Position numbers and translations under genes: made by a program. From Flavobacteriales bacterium (lineage in GTDB: Bacteria; Bacteroidota; Bacteroidia; Flavobacteriales_E; Vicingaceae): a stretch of DNA of 5,401 nt. Within the stretch, counting starts at the first letter, position 1; each line of letters starts with the position of its first letter. The stretch spans positions 1 through 5,401 of the forward strand of contig DNDT01000361.1 in assembly GCA_003487525.1 (NCBI GenBank), given 5' to 3'. The notes under the pieces are model-generated. The model was not told the origin of the DNA and searched no databases. It saw only the letters and a program-made list of their open reading frames with translations. This document shows positions 1-5,401 of the stretch, piece by piece.

Positions 1-1026
1 GAAGAAAAAGAAAGGGGTATTACAATTAATACGGCACACGTTGAATACGCAACTGAAAATCGTCATTACGCTCACGTTGACTGTCCTGGTCACGCGGATT
101 ACGTTAAGAACATGATTACCGGTGCTGCCCAGATGGACGGAGCGATATTGGTTGTAGCTGCTACAGATGGCCCTATGCCACAGACAAGAGAGCACATCCT
201 GTTGGGACGTCAGGTTGGTATTCCACGAATGGTTGTATTCATGAACAAAGTTGACATGGTTGACGATGCTGAATTACTTGAGCTCGTTGAAATGGAAATC
301 CGTGAATTATTGACATTCTACGAATACGATGGTGACAACGCTCCTATTATTCAGGGATCTGCCCTGGGTGCTCTTAATGGAGAAGAAAAATGGGTTGCCA
401 AGGTTCAGGAACTTATGGATGCTGTTGACAGCTACATCGAAATTCCACCTAGAGAGGTTGACAAGACTTTCTTAATGCCGGTAGAAGACGTTTTCTCTAT
501 TACAGGTCGAGGTACTGTTGCTACAGGAAGAATTGAAACAGGCGTTATCAATTCCGGAGAGGAAGTTGAAATCATGGGAATGGGAGACGTTACACTTAAG
601 TCTGTCGTGACCGGAGTTGAAATGTTCAGAAAGATTTTGGATCGTGGAGAAGCTGGTGATAACGTAGGTCTTCTTTTGAGAGGTATTGAAAAAACCGACA
701 TCAAAAGGGGTATGATTATTGCCAAGACCGGAAGTGTTACTCCTCATACTGAGTTTAAGGCTGAAGTTTATATCCTTAAAAAGGAAGAAGGTGGACGTCA
801 CACTCCATTCCACAATAAATACAGACCACAGTTCTACGTAAGAACTACTGATGTTACAGGTGAGATTTTCCTTGAAGAAGGAAGAGAAATGGTAATGCCT
901 GGTGACAACGTATCCATCACTGTTAAACTAATTGTTCCGATCGCCTTGAACAAAGGTCTTCGATTTGCAATTAGAGAAGGTGGACGTACTGTTGGAGCAG
1001 GTCAGGTTACCGAAATCATTAAATAA
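1..1026 (+). CDS. tuf: Elongation factor Tu (EF-Tu), 5' end missing
   Basis: EF-Tu is the cytoplasmic GTPase that carries aminoacyl-tRNA to the ribosomal A site. The reading frame is open from base 1, so the gene is cut by the window edge. 341 residues are present and about 54 are missing, judged against the usual ~395, including the P-loop (GHVDHGKT). Visible, in fragment numbering: the switch I end RGITIN (5-10), G3 motif DCPGH (27-31), G4 motif NKVD (82-85) and G5 motif SAL (120-122). The beta-barrel domains II and III follow, with conserved stretches such as [27 protein letters not shown] and [14 protein letters not shown]. The gene ends in TAA and reads like a normal, intact EF-Tu with no frameshift. 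It is followed by a long hairpin and tRNA-Trp, the tuf-trnW-secE order seen in many bacteria. Identity is certain; whether the genome has a second tuf copy cannot be told. Confidence 0.98.
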   Translation, partial: EEKERGITINTAHVEYATENRHYAHVDCPGHADYVKNMITGAAQMDGAILVVAATDGPMPQTREHILLGRQVGIPRMVVFMNKVDMVDDAELLELVEMEIRELLTFYEYDGDNAPIIQGSALGALNGEEKWVAKVQELMDAVDSYIEIPPREVDKTFLMPVEDVFSITGRGTVATGRIETGVINSGEEVEIMGMGDVTLKSVVTGVEMFRKILDRGEAGDNVGLLLRGIEKTDIKRGMIIAKTGSVTPHTEFKAEVYILKKEEGGRHTPFHNKYRPQFYVRTTDVTGEIFLEEGREMVMPGDNVSITVKLIVPIALNKGLRFAIREGGRTVGAGQVTEIIK

Positions 1027-1029
1027 TTT

Positions 1030-1079
1030 ATCTGACGAAGGTATGCGGAGATAATGTCTCCTCATACCTCTCGTTGGAT
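1030..1079 (+). other. Long imperfect hairpin filling the tuf to tRNA-Trp spacer
   Basis: Hand pairing gives one long stem. 1030-1038 pairs with 1071-1079 (9 bp, two of them G-U). C1070 bulges out. 1039-1045 pairs with 1063-1069 (7 bp). C1046 and U1062 form a 1x1 mismatch. 1047-1051 pairs with 1057-1061 (5 bp), with an optional U-G closing a 3-nt loop. The total is about 21-22 bp, covering nearly the whole 55-nt spacer and ending 2 nt before the mature tRNA. No T-tract follows, so it is not a standard intrinsic terminator. Length and imperfect pairing suit an RNase III-type processing substrate or a 3' stabiliser for tuf mRNA once the tRNA is cut out. The pairing is seen directly; the function is inferred. 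Confidence 0.7.
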
Positions 1080-1081
1080 TT

Positions 1082-1154
1082 ACGGGTGTAGCTCAATTGG
1101 TAGAGTAGTGGTCTCCAAAACCATTGGCTGGGAGTTCGAGTCTCTCCACCCGTG
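1082..1154 (+). tRNA. trnW: tRNA-Trp (anticodon CCA)
   Basis: A complete 73-nt cloverleaf can be drawn. The acceptor stem 1082-1088/1147-1153 is 7 perfect pairs. The D stem is 1091-1094/1103-1106 with one G-U, and its loop contains GG at 1099-1100. The anticodon stem is 1108-1112/1120-1124 with one G-U at its top, around a 7-nt loop with anticodon CCA at 1115-1117. The variable loop is 1125-1129. The T stem is 1130-1134/1142-1146 with one G-U, and its loop 1135-1141 reads TTCGAGT. A15 and U48 can form the Levitt pair. The discriminator is G1154, as expected for bacterial tRNA-Trp. The 3' CCA is not encoded: the next bases are CAG, so CCA must be added after transcription. It sits in the same orientation between tuf and secE and is probably excised from a shared transcript. 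Confidence 0.97.
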
Positions 1155-1168
1155 CAGAAAAAATAAAG

Positions 1169-1363
1169 ATGTCAAAGATCAGAACCTACATAGAAGAATC
1201 GGTTGAAGAGCTCACGCATAAAGTGTCCTGGCCGACTTGGAAGGAGTTGCAAAGTAGTGGAGTCGTGGTAATGATAGCCTCTATTATTATAGCACTGATC
1301 ATCTTTGCAATGGATTTTTCATTTAGTAAGATAATGGAATTCATTTATAAAAATTTATTCTGA
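1169..1363 (+). CDS. secE: Preprotein translocase subunit SecE
   Basis: SecE is the small essential subunit that clamps SecY in the SecYEG channel of the inner membrane. This is the short, single-span form (64 aa), common outside the enterobacteria, whose SecE has three spans. An N-terminal amphipathic helix (about residues 3-28) carries the conserved V-x-WPTW segment (19-24), followed by one transmembrane helix (about 31-48, VVVMIASIIIALIIFAM) and a short tail. The ATG at 1169 is preferred. The frame is open further upstream to a TTG at 1124, but that would translate the 3' half of the tRNA and add 15 residues atypical of the family. The start lies 14 nt after the tRNA with an A-rich leader and no Shine-Dalgarno motif. 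The gene ends with two in-frame stops in a row (TGA TAA), and nusG follows 10 nt later, suggesting co-translation. Confidence 0.96.
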   Translation: MSKIRTYIEESVEELTHKVSWPTWKELQSSGVVVMIASIIIALIIFAMDFSFSKIMEFIYKNLF

Positions 1364-1373
1364 TAATTCAGTA

Positions 1374-1925
1374 ATGGCTGAGAACGGTAAAAAGTGGTAT
1401 GTAGTTAGGGCGATTAGCGGCAAGGAAAGAAAATTGCGTGACTATATCGAAGATGAAATTGAGCGAATGGGCTTGAGTGAATATGTTTCAAAAGTTCTCA
1501 TTCCAACGGAAAAGATTTATCAGATAAGAAATGGAAAAAAAGTCAGCAAGGAGCGAAGTTTTTTTCCTGGGTACATTTTGATTGAAGCGGAATTAAAGGG
1601 GGAAGTGCCTCATGTGATTAGAAATATTAATGGAATTATCGGTTTTCTGGGGGCTGAAAAAGGTGGTGAGCCTTTGCCATTGCGTCAGTCTGAAGTGAAC
1701 CGAATTCTTGGTAAGGTGGATGAACTCGCGGAAAGTGAAGAGGAATTGAACATACCTTATATCGTTGGTGAAACGGTGAAGGTAATTGACGGACCTTTTA
1801 ACGGTTTCTCGGGAAGTATTGAAAAAATTAATGAAGAGAAAAAGAAATTGGAGGTAATGGTGAAGATTTTCGGAAGAAAACAACCGCTCGAATTAAGTTT
1901 CCTTCAGGTGGAAAAAGAATCTTGA
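1374..1925 (+). CDS. nusG: Transcription termination/antitermination factor NusG
   Basis: NusG binds the RNA polymerase clamp, affects elongation and pausing, and through its KOW domain contacts Rho or ribosomal protein S10 in well-studied bacteria. The protein is 183 aa, typical of a plain housekeeping NusG. The NGN domain spans about residues 6-118, opening with the WYVVR strand (8-12) and containing the FFPGYILIE motif (63-71). An acidic linker (about 119-126, AESEEELN) leads to the KOW domain (about 130-180), with GETVKVIDGPFNGFSG and the closing FGRKQPLELSFLQVE. There is no inserted domain, so it is not a specialised paralogue such as UpxY or RfaH. Its position after secE and before rplK is the conserved one. 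The start is a TAATGGC context without a Shine-Dalgarno motif. Confidence 0.97.
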   Translation: MAENGKKWYVVRAISGKERKLRDYIEDEIERMGLSEYVSKVLIPTEKIYQIRNGKKVSKERSFFPGYILIEAELKGEVPHVIRNINGIIGFLGAEKGGEPLPLRQSEVNRILGKVDELAESEEELNIPYIVGETVKVIDGPFNGFSGSIEKINEEKKKLEVMVKIFGRKQPLELSFLQVEKES

Positions 1926-1945
1926 TCGTTTAAACAGTACGAATA

Positions 1946-2383
1946 ATGGCTAAGGAAATTAGTGGATTAATCAAATTACAGATAAGAGGTGGAGCAGCTA
2001 ACCCGTCTCCTCCCGTTGGTCCGGCACTAGGTGCCAAAGGTGTAAACATTATGGATTTTTGCAAGCAGTTTAATGCAAGAACCCAGGAGAAGGCCGGCAA
2101 GGTGTTACCTGTCGTTATTACCGTCTATTCGGATAAGTCTTTTGTCTTTATTGTTAAGACACCACCTGTTGCGGTTCAGCTGTTGGAAGCAGCCAAATTA
2201 AAGTCAGGATCCGCGGAATCAAACAGATTAAAGGTTGGAAAAGTGGATTGGGACAAGGTACGGGCTATCGCTGAAGACAAAATGCCTGATTTGAACTGCT
2301 TTGAAATTGAATCTGCCATGAGAATGGTAGCTGGAACAGCCCGAAGCATGGGTTTAACTATTACGGGCAATGCCCCATTTTAA
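1946..2383 (+). CDS. rplK: 50S ribosomal protein L11 (uL11)
   Basis: L11 binds helices 43-44 of 23S rRNA at the base of the L7/L12 stalk, forming the GTPase-associated centre. In model bacteria it is needed for RelA to sense uncharged tRNA. Its length of 145 aa is close to the family norm. The N-terminal domain carries the proline-rich [16 protein letters not shown] block (20-35), the region where thiopeptides such as thiostrepton bind between protein and rRNA; the conserved prolines are present. The C-terminal rRNA-binding domain ends with the family signature [13 protein letters not shown]. It begins 20 nt after nusG and ends 9 nt before rplA, the usual L11-L1 pair. The start is again TAATGGC with no clear Shine-Dalgarno sequence. 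Confidence 0.98.
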   Translation: MAKEISGLIKLQIRGGAANPSPPVGPALGAKGVNIMDFCKQFNARTQEKAGKVLPVVITVYSDKSFVFIVKTPPVAVQLLEAAKLKSGSAESNRLKVGKVDWDKVRAIAEDKMPDLNCFEIESAMRMVAGTARSMGLTITGNAPF

Positions 2384-2392
2384 TATTGAGTA

Positions 2393-3088
2393 ATGGCAAG
2401 GTTGAGTAAAAACAGAAAAGCTGCGGAGGAAAAATTTGACAAGAGCCAAGTTTATTCCCTCGAAGAAGCTACAAAAATTGTAAAGGACATCACGTTCACC
2501 AAATTTGATGCCGGTGTTGACATTGATGTTAAGCTGGGTGTTGATCCGCGTAAAGCCAATCAAATGGTACGTGGAACCGTAGCTCTTCCTCATGGCGTTG
2601 GAAAAGAGGTCAAGGTATTGGTTCTTTGTACTCCGGACAAGGTTCAGGAAGCAAAGGATGCAGGTGCTGATCACGTTGGTCTTGACGACTATGTCGAGAA
2701 GCTTAAAGGTGGTTGGACTGATATTGACGTTATCATTACCATGCCGAGTGTTATGGGTAAGGTTGGAGCCTTGGGTAAGGTGCTTGGACCAAGAGGTTTG
2801 ATGCCTAATCCAAAGTCCGGAACGGTAACCATGGAAATTGGCAAGACAGTGAAAGAAATTAAAGCAGGAAAGATAGATTTCAAGGTCGACAAATTCGGAA
2901 TCATTCACACGACCGTTGGAAGGTCGTCATTTGACACTGAAAAATTGAACGACAATGTCAAAGAAATCATGAGTACAATTTTGAAACTTAAACCCACCAG
3001 TTCTAAAGGGACCTATGTCAAGAGTGTGACATTGTCATCCACCATGAGCCCGGGGGTTAAGGTTCTAACGAAATCATTTACAGCTTAA
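2393..3088 (+). CDS. rplA: 50S ribosomal protein L1 (uL1)
   Basis: L1 forms the mobile L1 stalk on helices 76-78 of 23S rRNA and helps release deacylated tRNA from the E site. In several bacteria it also represses its own L11-L1 mRNA. The protein is 231 aa, normal for the family. The L1 signature [15 protein letters not shown] lies at residues 131-145, inside the second domain. The first domain is split around it, with N-terminal [20 protein letters not shown] (42-61) and C-terminal [19 protein letters not shown] (203-221), the latter also strongly conserved. It lies 9 nt from both rplK and rplJ, so translation is probably coupled along the cluster. I could not identify an L1-binding rRNA mimic in the short gaps. 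A 184-aa reverse-strand frame overlaps this gene and is regarded as chance. Confidence 0.98.
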   Translation: MARLSKNRKAAEEKFDKSQVYSLEEATKIVKDITFTKFDAGVDIDVKLGVDPRKANQMVRGTVALPHGVGKEVKVLVLCTPDKVQEAKDAGADHVGLDDYVEKLKGGWTDIDVIITMPSVMGKVGALGKVLGPRGLMPNPKSGTVTMEIGKTVKEIKAGKIDFKVDKFGIIHTTVGRSSFDTEKLNDNVKEIMSTILKLKPTSSKGTYVKSVTLSSTMSPGVKVLTKSFTA

Positions 3089-3097
3089 GGAATAGCC

Positions 3098-3619
3098 ATG
3101 ACACGCGAAGAAAAAACAATAGCTATAGAAAACCTGAAGGAAATCGTTACCAGTAATAACGTTATTTACCTTTCTGACATATCCGGAATTGATGCTGAAA
3201 CAACCAGTAAGCTCAGAAGATTATGCCACAGTAAAGGAATAAAACTCCAGGTGGTAAAAAATACCATGCTCAAAAAAGCGCTTGAATCAAGTGAAAAGGA
3301 TTTTGAGCCTTTTTACGTTGCGCTAAAAGGAAATACATCAATAATGATTGCAGAGGCTGCAAACGGTCCTGCGCAGATTATTAAAGAGTTTAGGAAGAAG
3401 CAGAAGCGACCTATTTTAAAGGGAGCTTTTATCAATGAATCTTTCTATATCGGTGATGAGCATCTTGAAGTACTTTCTACCCTGAAGTCCAGGGAAGAAT
3501 TGCTTGGAGAAATCATAGCCCTTCTTCAGTCACCAGCCAAGAATGTAGTCGCTTCACTTCAATCGGGTAAACACACGATTGCTGGACTCGTCAAAGCACT
3601 TGGTGAGAGGAAAAATTAA
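3098..3619 (+). CDS. rplJ: 50S ribosomal protein L10 (uL10)
   Basis: L10 is the stalk base: its N-terminal domain binds 23S rRNA next to L11, and its C-terminal helix holds the L7/L12 dimers. The protein is 173 aa, within the usual 165-180. The N-terminal domain shows the family segment LQVVKNTMLKKAL (50-62) and the GNTSIM strand (78-83). The last ~40 residues form a helix-rich tail with two LxxAL-type segments (about 147-155 and 160-170) that probably dock L7/L12 dimers; the number of dimers cannot be fixed by eye. The ATG at 3098 lies 9 nt after rplA. An AAGGA stretch (3087-3091) overlapping the rplA stop is the nearest thing to a Shine-Dalgarno motif in the window, but this lineage mostly ignores such motifs. 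There is no room between rplA and rplJ for the long L10-binding leader known from E. coli. Confidence 0.97.
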   Translation: MTREEKTIAIENLKEIVTSNNVIYLSDISGIDAETTSKLRRLCHSKGIKLQVVKNTMLKKALESSEKDFEPFYVALKGNTSIMIAEAANGPAQIIKEFRKKQKRPILKGAFINESFYIGDEHLEVLSTLKSREELLGEIIALLQSPAKNVVASLQSGKHTIAGLVKALGERKN

Positions 3620-3674
3620 AAAAAAATACGCACTCATAATCAATTAACTAATAAACCGAATAAATTCAATTAAA
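3620..3674 (+). promoter_or_regulatory. A/T-rich leader between rplJ and rplL
   Basis: This 55-nt spacer has about 20% G+C by hand count (11 of 55) and no stable hairpin that I can find. It is much longer than the 9-20 nt gaps among secE-nusG-rplK-rplA-rplJ. It contains an 8-base direct repeat (TCAATTAA) and no Shine-Dalgarno sequence; the start context is ATTAAAATGG. Because L7/L12 is needed in about fourfold excess over other ribosomal proteins, an open A-rich leader that favours independent initiation on rplL is a reasonable reading. No match to the Bacteroidota promoter TTTG/TAnnTTTG was found, so a separate promoter is not supported. Confidence 0.4.
3640..3673 (+). repeat. 8-bp direct repeat TCAATTAA in the rplL leader
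   Basis: TCAATTAA occurs at 3640-3647 and again at 3666-3673, the second copy ending one base before the rplL ATG. The spacing is 26 nt start to start. In such A/T-rich DNA an 8-mer pair can easily arise by chance, so it is recorded as a visible repeat without an assigned function. Confidence 0.3.
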
Positions 3675-4055
3675 ATGGCCGAATTAAAAGAATTAGCAGA
3701 GCAGCTTGTAAACTTATCTGTTAAAGATGTTAATGAGTTAGCTTCAATTTTGAAGAACGAGCATGGCATTGAGCCAGCTGCCACTGCTGTTGCAGTTGCA
3801 CCAGCTGCCGGAGGCGGAGACGCTGAAGGTGGAGCAGAAGAAAAATCAGAATTTGATGTCATTCTTAAAGCTGCTGGCGGTTCTAAACTTGCTGTTGTTA
3901 AGCTTGTAAAAGAGCTAACAGGGTTGGGCTTGAAAGAAGCTAAAGACTTAGTTGATGGAGCACCAAAAGCAATTAAGGAAGGTGTCGCCAAAGACGAAGC
4001 AGAAGGACTCAAAAAACAATTAGAGGAAGCTGGAGCAGAAGTTGAGCTTAAATAG
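3675..4055 (+). CDS. rplL: 50S ribosomal protein L7/L12 (bL12)
   Basis: L7/L12 forms the flexible multi-copy stalk that recruits translational GTPases (EF-Tu, EF-G, IF2, RF3) and stimulates their GTP hydrolysis. At 126 aa it is a little longer than the E. coli protein. An N-terminal helical dimerisation domain (about 1-32), which anchors to L10, is followed by an Ala/Gly/Glu-rich hinge (about 33-58, containing [18 protein letters not shown]). The globular C-terminal factor-binding domain (about 59-126) carries [17 protein letters not shown] (60-76) and [16 protein letters not shown] (83-98). All family hallmarks are intact. It starts 55 nt after rplJ and is the only gene here ending in TAG. 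A hairpin resembling an attenuator lies downstream, before rpoB. Confidence 0.98.
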   Translation: MAELKELAEQLVNLSVKDVNELASILKNEHGIEPAATAVAVAPAAGGGDAEGGAEEKSEFDVILKAAGGSKLAVVKLVKELTGLGLKEAKDLVDGAPKAIKEGVAKDEAEGLKKQLEEAGAEVELK

Positions 4056-4079
4056 GACTTCTACACCGGTATTTTTTAA

Positions 4080-4120
4080 GGGTTTAACCCGACCGTCATG
4101 GCTCGGGTTGAACCTATTTT
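4080..4120 (+). terminator. Attenuator-like hairpin between rplL and rpoB
   Basis: Bases 4080-4092 pair with 4103-4115: 13 bp including two G-U pairs, around a 10-nt loop that may close a little further (4093-4094 with 4100-4101). A T-rich but interrupted tract follows (ATTTTGCTTTATG, then TTTTT at 4131-4135). The stem is clear; the tract is weaker than in an efficient intrinsic terminator, which suits partial read-through into rpoB. In E. coli an attenuator and an RNase III site lie in the equivalent rplL-rpoB gap, lowering polymerase synthesis relative to ribosomal proteins. That this hairpin plays the same part is inferred from position and shape. Confidence 0.55.
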
Positions 4121-4153
4121 GCTTTATGTATTTTTAATTAAATCGTTCCTTTA

Positions 4154-5401
4154 ATGGCTGCAACTGCACTTAAAAAAAATAAAATCGAAAGGATAAATTT
4201 CGGTTCAATAAAAAATAAACTGACATACCCTGATTTCCTGGATATACAATTGCAATCCTTCCAGGATTTCTTCCAATTGGAGACCACTCCTGAAAACAGG
4301 ACAGAAGAGGGTTTGTTTAAGGTGTTTAGTGAAAATTTCCCCATTACTGATGCCAGAAACCAATTTGTACTTGAGTTTCTTGATTACTTTATAGACCCTC
4401 CGAGGTATACCATCGAGGAATGCATTGAGCGTGGTCTGAGTTATAGCGTACCGCTGAAGGCAAAGTTGAAACTTTACTGTACCGATCCGGAACACGAAGA
4501 TTTTGAAACAATCGTTCAGGATGTTTATCTGGGTACCATCCCTTATATGACACCGAAAGGTACCTTCGTGATAAATGGAGCTGAGCGCGTTATTGTTTCT
4601 CAGTTACACAGGTCACCGGGTGTATTCTTCAGCCAGAGCAGGCACGCAAACGGAACAAAACTTTATTCAGCCAGGGTTATTCCATTCAAAGGATCCTGGA
4701 TTGAATTTGCAACCGACATTAACTCTGTCATGTACGCCTATATTGACAGAAAAAAGAAATTACCCGTAACGACCCTGCTTCGAGCAATCGGTTACGAATT
4801 TGACAAGGACATCCTCGATATTTTTGACTTGGCTGACAACATAAAAGTCAGCAAGGCCGGATTGAAAAAGGTGCTGGGTCGAAAACTTGCCGCACGTGTG
4901 CTTAAGTCATGGATTGAGGATTTCGTTGATGAAGATACCGGTGAGGTGGTTTCCATTGAACGAAATGAAGTTATTCTGGACAGGGATACCGTTCTTGAAA
5001 ACGAACACATTGACCTGATTGTTGATTCAGGAACAAAGAATATTATCCTTCACAAAGAGAACATTAACACTGCTGATTTCGCAATCATTTATAACACCCT
5101 TCAGAAGGACCCGTCAAACTCTGAAAAAGAAGCAGTAGAGCATATTTACAGGCAACTTCGAAATTCAGAACCACCTGACGAAGAAACAGCCCGCGGTGTG
5201 ATTGATAAGTTATTCTTCTCTGAAACAAGGTATGACCTTGGCGAAGTGGGAAGATACCGAATCAACAAAAAACTGAATCTGAACATCGATGAGAGTATTA
5301 AGATTCTTTCGAAGGAGGATATTATATCCATCATTAAGTATTTGATCGAGCTGATCAACTCAAAGGCCGATATTGACGATATCGATCACCTGAGCAACAG
5401 A
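4154..5401 (+). CDS. rpoB: DNA-directed RNA polymerase subunit beta, 3' end missing
   Basis: The beta subunit forms one pincer of RNA polymerase and part of its active centre and rifampicin pocket. The frame opens at ATG 4154 and stays open to the window edge: 416 residues of a protein normally around 1270 aa in Bacteroidota. Visible: the N-terminal segment [14 protein letters not shown] [20 protein letters not shown] (21-40); the highly conserved [19 protein letters not shown] (141-159), containing V148, which corresponds to rifampicin position V146 of E. coli; the [12 protein letters not shown] segment (171-182); a lobe region with an insertion domain (about 220-310) resembling the one in proteobacterial beta; then [15 protein letters not shown] (353-367) and [11 protein letters not shown] (406-416). 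The cut falls before rifampicin cluster I. The start follows the 98-nt hairpin gap in a TTTAATGGC context, with no Shine-Dalgarno motif. Confidence 0.97.
   Translation, partial: MAATALKKNKIERINFGSIKNKLTYPDFLDIQLQSFQDFFQLETTPENRTEEGLFKVFSENFPITDARNQFVLEFLDYFIDPPRYTIEECIERGLSYSVPLKAKLKLYCTDPEHEDFETIVQDVYLGTIPYMTPKGTFVINGAERVIVSQLHRSPGVFFSQSRHANGTKLYSARVIPFKGSWIEFATDINSVMYAYIDRKKKLPVTTLLRAIGYEFDKDILDIFDLADNIKVSKAGLKKVLGRKLAARVLKSWIEDFVDEDTGEVVSIERNEVILDRDTVLENEHIDLIVDSGTKNIILHKENINTADFAIIYNTLQKDPSNSEKEAVEHIYRQLRNSEPPDEETARGVIDKLFFSETRYDLGEVGRYRINKKLNLNIDESIKILSKEDIISIIKYLIELINSKADIDDIDHLSNR

Noticed and set aside
1124..1168. Upstream extension of secE from a TTG start, adding 15 residues
   Set aside because: The extension reads through the anticodon-to-acceptor half of tRNA-Trp and its residues do not resemble SecE; the ATG at 1169 gives the normal family N-terminus.
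1898..1942. Small stems near the nusG-rplK junction (1898-1902/1910-1914 and 1926-1929/1939-1942) as an L1 autoregulatory site
   Set aside because: The stems are only 4-5 bp with large loops, and I could not match them to the 23S rRNA L1-binding pattern.
2354..2908. 184-codon reverse-strand open frame opposite rplA
   Set aside because: It lies wholly over conserved L1 coding sequence plus the end of rplK, its product resembles no family I know, and such frames are common opposite strongly biased genes.
3087..3091. AAGGA Shine-Dalgarno-like motif 6 nt before the rplJ start
   Set aside because: It overlaps the rplA stop codon, no other gene in the window has such a motif, and Bacteroidota make little use of it; probably chance, though not excluded.
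3644..4012. 122-codon reverse-strand open frame opposite rplL, rich in Ser/Ala/Pro
   Set aside because: Its composition is simply the complement of the Ala/Gly/Glu-rich L7/L12 hinge; there is no family resemblance.
4065..4077. ACCGGT palindrome followed by ATTTTTT as an intrinsic terminator just after rplL
   Set aside because: A 6-base palindrome cannot form a hairpin with a loop, and no longer stem is present around it.
4800..4826. Exact TAnnTTTG match (4819-4826) with TTG upstream (4800-4802), like a Bacteroidota promoter
   Set aside because: It is inside rpoB coding sequence, the spacing of 16 nt is shorter than the usual ~19-21, and no gene starts nearby.

Overview
This window is a core translation and transcription cluster of a bacterium, read entirely on the + strand: tuf (3' part) - tRNA-Trp - secE - nusG - rplK - rplA - rplJ - rplL - rpoB (5' part). 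The protein sequences, the weak or absent Shine-Dalgarno motifs and the A/T-rich start contexts point to the phylum Bacteroidota, probably class Bacteroidia. An order such as Marinilabiliales is only a guess from residue impressions. Gene order and lengths are those expected for this housekeeping locus. I see no mobile element, CRISPR array, defence gene or foreign insert.

Layout. Bases 1-1026 hold the last 341 codons of EF-Tu. The 55-nt spacer to the tRNA is almost entirely one long imperfect hairpin (1030-1079). A complete tRNA-Trp(CCA) occupies 1082-1154, and secE starts only 14 nt after it. secE, nusG, rplK, rplA and rplJ are then packed with gaps of 9-20 nt. rplL is set apart by a 55-nt, very A/T-rich, apparently unstructured leader. 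A 98-nt gap between rplL and rpoB holds a 13-bp hairpin followed by an interrupted T-rich tract, resembling a partial terminator or attenuator. rpoB runs off the right edge after 416 codons, before rifampicin cluster I.

How the genes work together. EF-Tu delivers aminoacyl-tRNA to the ribosome. L11, L1, L10 and L7/L12 build the two mobile stalks, including the GTPase-associated centre where EF-Tu and EF-G act. SecE is a core subunit of the SecYEG translocon. NusG binds RNA polymerase, whose beta subunit is encoded next door, and in well-studied bacteria connects it with ribosomal protein S10 or Rho. No convincing promoter was found, so the genes are probably transcribed from upstream of the window and adjusted by RNA processing at the tRNA and by partial termination before rpoB.

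Nothing here looks like an undescribed system. The points worth a second look are regulatory: the hairpin-tRNA-short-leader junction between tuf and secE, the isolated rplL leader, the pre-rpoB hairpin with a possible competing pairing, and a shared TAATGGC start context in four genes.
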